This document shows positions 55,394 to 64,000 of a DNA stretch of 64,000 nucleotides, piece after piece. How positions within the stretch are numbered: the first letter of the stretch is position 1; each line of letters starts with the position of its first letter. Source of the DNA: Furcasterigmium furcatum (lineage: Eukaryota; Ascomycota; Sordariomycetes; Glomerellales; Plectosphaerellaceae); the NCBI GenBank assembly GCA_001599815.1, contig BCIA01000005.1, positions 4,658,472 through 4,722,471 of the forward strand, given 5' to 3'. Made by a program: the position numbers and the translations under genes. The notes beneath the pieces are model-generated. The model worked only from the letters and a program-made list of their open reading frames with translations. It ran no database searches and was not told the DNA's origin.

Positions 55394-57669
55394 TCAAACA
55401 GCAACCTCCTCCTCGTCCAACGGCTCGACCCGCACCAGGATTTCCTCCAGCAGCCCCTCGAGGAACGTGCCGACGTCGCGCCCCATGCCGACCGGCTCGG
55501 CCTTGTCGTAGTGGTCGATCTCCTTGCACACGTGGGCCAGCTTGTACACCAGCTTTCGCAGCTTCTCATGTGACGCCTCGGCGCGCTGTTGCTTCGGCGT
55601 GATCTGGGCGGACGCGGGCACCCCGGCCGACTGGGGACGGAAAGCCTGTTGAAGTCGGATCTGCCGCCGCTTGAGGGCTTCCTCGAGGGCTGGGAAGATG
55701 ACGTCGTTCAGGGCGTCGAGCTCGCCGTTCGGGTTGGCAGGGGCCGGTGAAGGGAAAGAAGACGGAGTCGATGGCTCTGGAGGCAGCACCTTCGACGGCA
55801 GCGCCGATTTGGAAGGTAACGGAGCCTGGCTTGAAGACGAAGGGGTGCGCATCTGCGAGCTTGATGCCTGCCCCTGAAGCTTGTGCAACGGCTGAAGCTG
55901 CGGAGGCGGCAAAGCTGTCACGTTTGCTCCGCGGAAGGGTGGTATGTCAGGTATCGCGTATGCCCCCATCCTCGAGGATGGTCTGGAGGTCTGCTGCTGG
56001 ACGGGTTGCAGGTGCGGCGGAGGCCGTGGTGTGGCCATGTCTTCGCCCGGAGAAGCCGCCGGCTGGATTGCCGAGCCAAGATTGAGGATGCCCATCTCCT
56101 TCTGGAGCTGTGCCTGGAGCTCACGGTCGTAGTCGGGCGACTGCGACACGTCGATCGGTGGCATGGCCTTGCTGGCTGGCCTGGGGGTTTCGGGTGCCCT
56201 CGTCTTCTCAGGAGACACTGGTAACGGCACTTTGGTCGGGGACTGGATGGTAGATGTCGGCACCGGCTTACGGTGCGGAGACGTCTGCCTCGACGTCCCC
56301 GTGCCAGCTCCCTTGACTGTGTCGGCTGTTCGCAGGGCGGCCATGGCCATGGCAGCGCCTCGAGCGAATTCGGGGTCTTTGCTGGGACTGTTATCTCGAG
56401 GTCTCTCCCCGTAGTCACCTTCCCCTTCCAATGGCCTCGAGCGAGCGTTCGTGGCCGACTCATCCATGGCGTTGAGGCCTGGTCGCTGAACAAGCCCGCC
56501 GCGATCGCCAACCAGCCTGACAGTGCCAAAGTCCCACATGTCCTCGTCAACACGTTGTCGCTCGTAGTATGCCTCCTCGGCTCCCACGCTCTCCTCGTCG
56601 TCGCCCTTGTGCGTCGCTGCCCATCGGCTGTGCCTCTCGATCAGCTCGGTCAGGTATGAGGTCTTCTTTGCACGGCGGATGAACGGGTGCTTCAGCAGGT
56701 CCTTCGCGGTAGGTCGTTCCTTGGGGTCTCGCTGCAGACAAAGCTCTACGAAGTCCTTGAAAGCCTTGGTGAAGTTGCCGTCGAGTCGGGGTGGCGGGTT
56801 CTTGGGGATGAGGAAGAGGACCTTCATGGGGTGGATATCGGCGTACGGGGGCTCGCCGTTGGCAAGCTCGAGCGCGGTGATGCCGAGGGACCAGATGTCC
56901 GCCTTGTGGTCGTAGCCGGACTGCTTAATCACCTCGGGTGCCATCCAGAACGGAGTGCCGACGAATGTGTTCTTCTTGGTCATGGTGGCGGAGAGCTGGC
57001 CGGAGACGCCAAAGTCGGCGAGCTTGACAAGGCCATTGGAGCTGAGGAGGACGTTTGCGGCTATTCAGGGGTCAGTTACGGCGGGATTCATGGCAGAGGG
57101 CCACGGGCTCTCGAACCTTTGACGTCGCGGTGCAGCTTCTTGTCAGAGTGCAGATAGTCCAGACCCAGCAGCAGCTCCCGCACAATGATGGCAATGTAGT
57201 CCTCGCTGATCATGCCGGGCTTCATGAGGTCGGCGCAGCTCCCGCCGGAGCAGAACTCCATGACGATCCATAGCTCGGCGCCTTTGGCGTAGGAGCCGTA
57301 GTATTTCGTAACGTATGGGGACTGGAGCTCGGATAGGATGGCGATTTCTTGGATGATATCCTCAACTTCGTCTTCGGCGCTCTCGATATCGATGATTTTG
57401 ATCGCCACAGCGTGTCCGGTACGTTTGTCGACTCTGTCAGGGGAAGTCAGCGGGGAGTCGCGGGCGGCGAGGGGAGATATGGAGTGCTCACCCCTTGTAG
57501 ACCTTGCCAAAGCTGCCTCCGCCTGTGATGGAGTGTCAGCAAGCTGCCTGTGCGACAGAGGTAATATTTCCTGCCGGTCAAACGCACCGATGCAGTATTC
57601 TTTCGTGTACAGAAGCTCGGGGTCCAACGCCTCGTTGCCCTCCCCGTGGGCATTCTTGCTGTCCCCCAT
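55394..57669 (-). CDS. Ste20/germinal-centre-type Ser/Thr kinase (Sid1/Nak1/MST-like)
   Basis: Upstream kinase probably acting on polarity, septation or morphogenesis through an NDR-kinase pathway. Four exons (57669-57588, 57522-57492, 57433-57117, 57060-55394) give 698 aa. Exon 2 is only 31 bp and codes the Gly-rich loop (GGGSFGKVYKG). Lys50 in VAIK, Asp141 in HRDVKAANVLL, DFG at 159-161, GTPFWMAPEV and DIWSLGITALEL complete an active kinase of the GCK class. A disordered Ser/Pro-rich middle of about 280 residues follows. A conserved helical C-terminus of about 100 residues (DVIFPALEEAL, LRKLVYKLAHVCKEI, FLEGLLEEILVRV) fits fungal GCKs that bind a partner there. Sid1/SepL-type and Nak1/POD-6-type assignments cannot be separated without alignment. 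Confidence 0.92.
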
Positions 57670-59238
57670 GCTGATGGGCGTGCCAACGCGGGGCAATTGG
57701 CGTCGGTGATGTCAGGAGGGGAGGGGTTGTATCTCGAGGCCTCTCCGCCCGAGAAAGAGTCGGTCGCAGGGTTGCAGTGCAGTCGCCTTGGTCCTAGATC
57801 TTGGGAAAGAATGGGTGCTCTGCTGCCGGGAAATATTTCAGCGCGCGGCGGTGAGGGCGCTTGTCGTGTATGCGCGTCGCCGACGCCAAAGCGGGCTGCT
57901 CCAGTCGAGGCACGTCAAGGGGCCTGTCGGTGGGGGAAGATGGAAGCGGTGGGACAAGGTCGAGCGAGCACTAAGCAAAGCGTGTCTGTCGTCTGGTGTC
58001 GGCGCGCTACGGGCTGTTGACAGGTCGAGAGAAGAAGAAAAGCAATGTGGTGTTGACAGAAGATAGGGAGCTCGCTCGAGGATCGGGTCGAGGAGACGTC
58101 GATGTCGATATGCCAGGTCCAATAATGGCCCACGGAGGAATGCGGGATACGGAGGTACGAGAGGTCCTGGGAACCCTGCCGAGACACGGAGGAGGGAGGA
58201 AATTCAACGCGCAGATAGACGATCGAGGGATATGTCTGGAAGTGAAATGAGGTGGTGGACTGCCATTTGGTTATTTGTTTTGGGCTGAGGCCTGCCTGTC
58301 CAATGGAGCGCCTGCCCGTCGCTCCTTCTCGATGCGAGGCAGATAATCCCCATGTGCCGCCGCATGCGGGACGGATGTTTGTGGACTTTCCCCTTTGGTG
58401 GCATTGCTGCCCCTCCATCGCTGGCCTCCACAGCAACCCGCGCAGGGCCAGGCACTGCACTGAACAAACCCCTGACGCCGGCGCGATGGTGCCCCCCGCC
58501 TGAAACACCGACTGCCTAGGTAAGCCTGTCGTCATCACGATCCAATTCGATCGACTGCCATTTCGCATTCTCGCATCCATGGCATCCGTCGCAGAGAATC
58601 ACCATCTTGGGCCTCAAGACCGTCCAAATGAACACTCAGTCAGCCACGGAGCAGGAATCACCAGCCCCAGCGAATCATCCCCCGCCTCGTCGCTGACTTG
58701 CAGACGGACCACGGCGTCGATCCAGCCAGGAACAGCCCCTTGATTGGCCCTTGATCGCCGCACACCCCGACCTCAGCTCCCGTCAGCGATCACCGAGAGC
58801 CCCCCTGGGCATAACGCGGCCTGATATTCAGGCCCATCCGCCGAGGGAACATCAACAACAACAGTCACTGGGACACCCGTCAGAACAACATTCAATGTAT
58901 GTACCTTGGCCATTCATCCGGCCCGAAGGAGCTCTACCAACTACTCTTCGGCTGCCATGGCAGAGCCGTCTGGCACGAGGAGACGACCCCGAAATCAAAC
59001 CATCCGCCCTTCTCGTCTGTCTGTCTGTCCCTCCGTCCGTCCTTCCATGCCCTCCTTCCGGTTCTATTGCCTGCCCTCCATACCCATGTCCATGCGTGCC
59101 GTGCCGAGCTGCTGCTGCTGAGAGACGAGGAAAGGATGGAAATCGGAAATCCCGGGACGCCGGCGTACGTGAAAAGCAAGTGTCGTGCCATGTAGAGAGA
59201 AGCCACCGATGCGAAGAAAACAGAAAACGGGCCCAGAC
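57670..59238. other. Upstream region of the kinase gene and 3' flank of the UBX gene
   Basis: Both neighbours are read on the minus strand, so this 1.57-kb gap is the kinase promoter and the 3' side of the UBX gene. A pyrimidine run of TCTG and TCCG units occurs at 59014-59047. The open frames here lack any motif. Confidence 0.5.
59014..59047. repeat. Pyrimidine-rich TCTG/TCCG microsatellite
   Basis: Repeated TCTG, then TCCG/TCC units over about 34 bp, near the 3' end of the UBX gene. Confidence 0.6.
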
Positions 59239-60949
59239 CTAGTCCTCGATGAACTCGATCATGACGGTGCCCTGCTTCAGCCCCGCCTCGGCGATCGTGC
59301 CGTCCAAGTTCGCCATCAGGTCCTGGCCCTGCGGCATCTGCTTCAGCTCGAACTCGACGCCCTCCTTGCCCTCCAGCGGCTCCGCCTTGAGCCACTCGTA
59401 GATCCGGCGCACCTGGTCCTCCAGCCTGAACCGCCGGATGACGCGGCCGCTGGGGTGGCGGAACTGGATCCGCGTCGTCGTCGCCGGGTTGTTCTCCGGC
59501 TCGACGTGCGGCTGGTCGCTGGCGATGGATGCGAACGGGCTCTCGACCGGCGCGGGCACCGCCTCGGCTGCCCTCTGCGACTCGGCCGACGCTGCCTCGG
59601 CCTTGGTCAGCGAATCGGGGTCGACGGCGCCTGCCTGGGGCGTCGAGGTGCCGCCGTTCGCCGGCGCCATGCTGTTCTGCAGGGCCATCTCGAGCATCTC
59701 CTCCTCCGTCATGCGGTCCACGTCCACGACCTTGGGCCGCTTCGTCGTGTCCTTGGCGACGGGGTTCTTCTTGCTCGCGTCGAGGCTGTACCGGTCCAGG
59801 AACTCCGCCAGCTGGGCGTGGAAGTCGCTCGCGGTGGGGAACGGCGCGCCGCTCCAGACCTTGACCTGCTCGCCGGTCCGCGGGTCGATGATCGAGACGT
59901 GCGGGAAGTTGTCGGGGTTCTCGTGGCTGTTGGCCGGGAAGTAGAAGGTCATGAACTGCTGCGCGTCCAGCGAGTTCTTGGTGTACTGGAGGAAGAGGAA
60001 GTTCTCCTTGACCAGGGCGGCGATGGCCTTGTCCTTCCAGATGTCGCGGTTGAGCATCTGGCACTGGAACACGCTGTTGTCCTGGAAGTTAACCAAGATC
60101 CACTTCTTCTCTTCCTTGCCGATGGCTCGCGCCTCGTCCCATTCGTAGTGATGCTCGAGCAGCTCGTACGGAGGACGGAAGAGCTCCGCGAGTCTCTGGC
60201 TACGTTCCTCGCTGGCCCTGCTGGCAGCCCCGCCGCGGGGGGCATCTTCGGAGTCCCAGATGCTCGGCTCGTGATTGAAGGGGTTGCCGCGTCCGCCTGC
60301 CGTTGCTGCGATTTCTCTGTTAGCGACACGGCCCTCCAGCAGGGAAGACCCGGGTGCTCCTACCTCTGGCTCGTGCCATTTGCCTCTGGCGCATCTGCTG
60401 TTGAATCATGGTTGTCATGTCCACCTCCCCATCGTCACCGTAGTCGCCGCCACCACCAAACCCGCTCGGGTCGACGAGCGTCTCCCTCGTGGCACGGATG
60501 GGAGAGCGCACGTCGTCGAGGTTGGGTCCGGACCCGGAGGCACCAGCAGCCCCTCCTCCGTAGAGTTCTTCTTGCAGGCGCTTTGCCATGGCGGCGTCCT
60601 CCTCTTCCTGTGCGTTGCGCGCGACTCTAGCGGCGTTGGCACTTCCCTGGTTGTTCCCGGCATCGTCATCGTCGTCGTCGATCATTATGTTATTATCGTC
60701 ATCGTCACTGTCGATCTCGATGGGACGGTCCTGAGCACCGCTGGCGCCAGCAGAAGGACGGGTGTTGGTCGGTACGGAGGGGGGCACCGAGGCAGAGCCA
60801 ACGGCGCCGAAGTTGTTCTGGATATCGGGGTTCTCAAAGTAGAGCTGGAGGGCCGCCTCGAGGTTGCCGCCGGCCAGCTCGACGAAGCCGCGGGCAACCT
60901 GAGGGTCGGCATTCGTGATGGCCTGGAAGTTGGCGATCTCTTCGTCCAT
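59239..60949 (-). CDS. UBA-UAS-UBX protein (Ubx5/UBXN7-like Cdc48 cofactor)
   Basis: Links ubiquitylated proteins to the Cdc48/p97 ATPase. Two exons (60949-60364, 60305-59239; 58-bp intron) give 550 aa. The ATG at 60949 starts directly with a UBA domain (MDEEIANFQAITNADPQVARGFVEL..). An acidic stretch with SDDDDNN and IDDDDDD follows, then a helix of EEEDAAMAKRLQEEL type that may be a ubiquitin-interacting motif. After the intron comes a UAS thioredoxin-like domain (KKWILVNFQDNSVFQCQMLNRD..), a second helical motif (EEEMLEMALQNSM, a UIM-like pattern), and a C-terminal UBX domain (TRIQFRHPSGRVIRRF ... GTVMIEFIED). This order is the UBXN7/Ubx5 architecture. The UAS motif CQMLNRD lacks the CxxC pair of thioredoxins, as is normal for UAS. 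Confidence 0.94.
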
Positions 60950-61804
60950 GGTGGGCGAGGTCAACTGATCGATCGGTGGGGGTTCTCGTGAGGTATGTAG
61001 TATTGTTGGCGGGGTTGAAATGGCGGCGTCTTGGTGCGGTTGATAGCTGTCGTGGGCTCGGCCGATGGGAGGGAGAGCTTGGGGGACAGCTCGAGAGGAT
61101 GCCAGACCGTACCGCCGTGTAGACCGATGGGCGTGAAGGGATTAAAAAGCAACCGTGCGAACTGGCAGGAGTTGAAAGAGCTTCACCGCAGCCAGTGTGG
61201 ACGGGCGGCCGCTGTTGCCCCACACACGCTCGCTCGCCTTTGACGTGTCGATGGAGGGGTACCGGAGCTCGCGAATCCCCTGGAAGTAGGAGGTAGATGC
61301 TGCCCAGGGATCTTCAGGAGAAAGATGCAGCTTTTGTGACGAGCTGCGGCTTTGTTTGCGGTGACTGGGGGACGGTAGGGGTAGAGAAATGTTTCGAATC
61401 GAGGGTTGCCGAGTTGGCTTTGGAGGAGGTGTAGAGGCCGGCAGCTGGTCCGTCAAAAGGCGACAACCCTGTGACGCAACCGCCACCACCGCCAAAAGTC
61501 GAGAAATCCATCCCGGTAGTGGCGGGGCACAACGTTTCTCCGCTTTCCGAGAGCCCCCACCCCGCCCCGCGGGCAGGGCAGTCACCTGGCAGCTCTCTCA
61601 GGGGCAGTTGGCAGCCTTCAACCCCTGACCTGCATCTCTCACCACCCACAGCCTTCACCCACACACCATCACGCCGCATGTCATCCCGCCGAACCTGAAA
61701 CTGAGACGTTCTTCGTTGTCTTTATCATTCCTGACGATGCATCACCAAGACATGTACGCTAGAAAATATCGCTCCGCCATGCATCCTCCTCTACCTTCCT
61801 CCTC
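60950..61804. other. Intergenic region between UBX and Ecm29 genes
   Basis: Promoter of the UBX gene and 3' flank of Ecm29, 855 bp. No other feature was seen. Confidence 0.5.
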
Positions 61805-64000
61805 CTAGGCACCCGTCGCCCTCAGCTCCGCGAGAATCGCCTTCAGCTGCGCCTGCACCTCCAGCGACCTCTCCATCTCCAGCGCGTTCTCGACCATCGT
61901 CACCAGGCCCTCCTTCTCGGCACCCTCGGGCGGCGGCCCAAACGCCCCTCCCGCCTTGGCCTTGAGCACCGCGCCGATCGCCTGCGCCCTCATGCTCCGC
62001 TGGCTCTCCGTGCCAACGTCCACATGGTCCATGTCCAGGCTCAGCAGGTAAGTGATCGCCACCGCCTTGTCGTCCGCCTGCGACACGCCCGGCTTCGCCT
62101 CCCGCATCACGTCGCGGACGCACTCGTACCACACCTGCCGCTTGATGACCGCGTACGCGGGGGACGACAGGTACGGCTTGAGCTTCTCGAGAACGTCGCC
62201 GAGCACGCCGTACGAGTCTGTCCTGAGCTTCTCCCGGTTGTAGCCGCGGGCCACAGCCTCGAGGCCGTTGGACGCGGTCTCGGCCGCCTTGTCCTCGGAG
62301 TCGATCTCCATCCTATTCTCGTCGACGAGGCCCTCGAGGAAAGGCTCGACGATGGCGAAGATGTCGTTGAGAAGATCCAGGTCGGTCCTCACCTTGGCGA
62401 ACTTCCAGAGGTACTTGAACGCGTGGACCCTGTACGCCTCGTTGTTGCGCTTGGCCTCGCGCAGGGCGATCTTCTTCATCTGCGCCGCGACGGCCGCGTC
62501 CTTCTCCCACAAGGCCGTGCCCTTCTCGACGAAGATCGGGAACGACTCGAGCACCTTCTCCTTGCCCTCGAACGTCTTGAGCGCCAGGACCTTGTCGAGC
62601 ACGGGCCAGACATGCTTGAGGCTGGTCTCGCTGATCTGGCCGTTGGCGTCGCTCGCGCTGACGAGGGCCGGCACCATGGCGGCGATGGCGAAGGCGCCGG
62701 TGTGCTGCAGGGCCCAGCGCGGGGCGTCCAGTACCAGCTTGATCGTCTTGACGATTTCCTCGACATATCGAGCGACTGTTCGGCTGCTTCCTGCGTGGGT
62801 ATCCCAGATGGTCGAGAAGGCCTTCTTGACGTAGGCGTCCGTGTCGTGCGAGGCAACGTAGACGAAGGGCAGGATGCGCGTCTCAAGATTGTTGAACTCG
62901 TCCGGAGATGACTTGGAGAGAGACAGGAAGACGTCCGCAACGCGGCGGCGGCGCGTGTCGTCCTCGGCCGTGATGTAGAGCTGCATGAACTTATCCGCGA
63001 ACGAGTGCTTGGCGTCATCGGAGCCAACACGGATGATATAGGCGCTGGCAACCGCGTACGAACGGCTCACTTCGTCGTTCCGGTCCAGCGTCTCCTTCGC
63101 CATGAGCTTGAGGAACCTGGCCGCGTAGGGCTCGAAATCGTTCCGGTGGCGCATGACGAGATCGCCGAGAAGTCCCGCGCAGGCGATCTTGGTCTGCATG
63201 CCGATGGCCGACTTGATGGTCGCCTCGATCTTGGGCACGAGCTCCTTCATGCTCTCGGGATCCAGCTGGCGGAGACAGTTGTTGACCGCCTCCGTGATGG
63301 GCGACGTGCGGATCCACGAGGCTCGGAGCTTGTCGATCTGGCCGCGCTTGTCCTCCGTGACCTTTTGGTATGCGTAGTTGAGCTGCTCCGGCTCGATCGT
63401 GCTGTGGAGGTTGAGCAGGTGCGGGACGATGGTCGAGATGAACGGCTGGAGCACCTTGCCGCCCTTCTTCGTGATGTCCATGATGGACTGCAGCGCGAAC
63501 GCCTGCACTTCCTTGACGCTGCTCTCGAGCCCGCTCGGGGACAGCAGGAACCGGAAGGCGTCCTTCAGCATTGCCCGGGCAGCAGCGGAGCCGCCGCCAT
63601 CCTCAAGCAGGCGGACGATCGTGTTCGTCAGGCCCATGCACAGCTTGAGGGCGGCATTCCGGACGGAGAGCTTGACGTCGTCCAGGACCTTGAGCGCGGC
63701 GGTCCAGACGTCCTCGTAGTATTTAGCGTACTTGTCGAAAGGCTGCCCGCTGATGAGTTCGGATATGGCCGTGCAGCTTGCCTCGCGACTTCGCCACTCT
63801 TTGCCGAGGATGCTCTTGAGCAGATCCGCCATGATATCGTCGAAGTGCTTCTGGATCACCGCGTTGGGGTCCTTCACCAGAGCCTTCCACACATTTTCCA
63901 TCGACCTCTGCGCGTTCGTGTTCGGGTCGAACCGGTACCTGAAGAGCTTGGGATACACCTTGGGATCGATCTCGGAGTCCGCGAGGATGTCACCCAGGCC
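61805..64000 (-). CDS. ECM29: Ecm29 proteasome adaptor/scaffold, C-terminal part, cut by window
   Basis: Ecm29 is a large HEAT-repeat protein that binds the 26S proteasome and checks its assembly. The minus-strand frame is open from 64000 to the stop at 61805 (about 731 residues visible); a complete Ecm29 has about 1800 residues, so the N-terminal part lies beyond the right edge. The visible part is built of repeated helical pairs. It starts with GDILADSEIDPKVYPKLFRYRFDPN, contains DDIMADLLKSILGKEWRSREASCTAISELI, SVRNAALKLCMGL and QPFISTIVPHLLNLHS, and has a regular pattern of Leu and Ala. No intron is needed in this stretch. The identification rests on the family's C-terminal segments as I know them and on the HEAT pattern. 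Confidence 0.88.
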   Translation of the reverse strand, partial: GLGDILADSEIDPKVYPKLFRYRFDPNTNAQRSMENVWKALVKDPNAVIQKHFDDIMADLLKSILGKEWRSREASCTAISELISGQPFDKYAKYYEDVWTAALKVLDDVKLSVRNAALKLCMGLTNTIVRLLEDGGGSAAARAMLKDAFRFLLSPSGLESSVKEVQAFALQSIMDITKKGGKVLQPFISTIVPHLLNLHSTIEPEQLNYAYQKVTEDKRGQIDKLRASWIRTSPITEAVNNCLRQLDPESMKELVPKIEATIKSAIGMQTKIACAGLLGDLVMRHRNDFEPYAARFLKLMAKETLDRNDEVSRSYAVASAYIIRVGSDDAKHSFADKFMQLYITAEDDTRRRRVADVFLSLSKSSPDEFNNLETRILPFVYVASHDTDAYVKKAFSTIWDTHAGSSRTVARYVEEIVKTIKLVLDAPRWALQHTGAFAIAAMVPALVSASDANGQISETSLKHVWPVLDKVLALKTFEGKEKVLESFPIFVEKGTALWEKDAAVAAQMKKIALREAKRNNEAYRVHAFKYLWKFAKVRTDLDLLNDIFAIVEPFLEGLVDENRMEIDSEDKAAETASNGLEAVARGYNREKLRTDSYGVLGDVLEKLKPYLSSPAYAVIKRQVWYECVRDVMREAKPGVSQADDKAVAITYLLSLDMDHVDVGTESQRSMRAQAIGAVLKAKAGGAFGPPPEGAEKEGLVTMVENALEMERSLEVQAQLKAILAELRATGA

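Noticed and set aside
1..64000. tRNA, rRNA, CRISPR, insertion-sequence, operon and ribosome-binding-site features
   Set aside because: No B-box-like tRNA element with a matching acceptor stem was found by eye, there are no regularly spaced repeats, and bacterial features do not apply to this intron-bearing eukaryotic DNA.

Overview
The window is nuclear DNA of a filamentous ascomycete. Genes are split by short introns (about 49-127 bp) with GTRNGT-like donors and CTRAC branch points, coding DNA is GC-rich with a strong C/G third-position bias, and the families are typical of Pezizomycotina (Zn2Cys6 regulator, HsbA, 2EXR, F-box, DHA2 transporter). Two AA9 monooxygenases with CBM1, an AA13 starch monooxygenase, a GH5 endoglucanase, a PL1 pectate lyase and an NLP point to a plant-associated Sordariomycete-like biomass degrader or pathogen. 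The species cannot be fixed from the sequence. No tRNA, rRNA, CRISPR or intact transposon was recognised.

Layout. 1-3.7 kb: a divergent pair, an ATZ/TRZ-type amidohydrolase (cut by the left edge) and an NCS1 nucleobase permease, share a 682-bp promoter with three GATAAG-core sites. 3.9-8.9 kb: a GH5 endoglucanase with a tail module, then an AA9 LPMO with CBM1. 10.9-13.2 kb: a necrosis-inducing-like protein and a secreted protein of possible Ecp2 type. 15.3-20.6 kb: a Zn2Cys6 regulator, an HsbA-like secreted protein and a vanillyl-alcohol-oxidase homologue (AA4) with replaced key residues. 22.4-25.5 kb: a second AA9-CBM1 and a GMC oxidoreductase (AA3), tail to tail. 26.2-33.4 kb: an F-box protein, a 2EXR protein and a PMC1-like Ca2+-ATPase. 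A gene-poor spacer of 4.8 kb follows. 38-43.6 kb: a DHA2 MFS transporter, a GPI-type WSC protein with a second Cys-rich region, and a small secreted Cys-rich protein. 45-48.7 kb: an alpha-amylase and an AA13 LPMO. 50.6-54.7 kb: a ferric-reductase-type oxidoreductase and a pectate lyase. 55.4-64 kb: conserved cellular genes, namely a germinal-centre-type kinase, a UBA-UAS-UBX protein and Ecm29 (cut by the right edge).

How the genes fit together. Most of 3.9-54.7 kb is secreted or surface machinery for attacking plant polymers, broken by an internal block of intracellular genes. Three groupings look functional: nucleobase uptake with deamination; AA4-AA9-AA3, where flavin oxidoreductases could feed electrons or H2O2 to an LPMO; and amylase with AA13 for starch. 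Gene-poor spacers of 1-5 kb carry short degenerate repeats, which suits an accessory region touched by mobile DNA.

Exon models were built by hand from splice motifs, reading frame and family knowledge. No alignment or transcript data were available.
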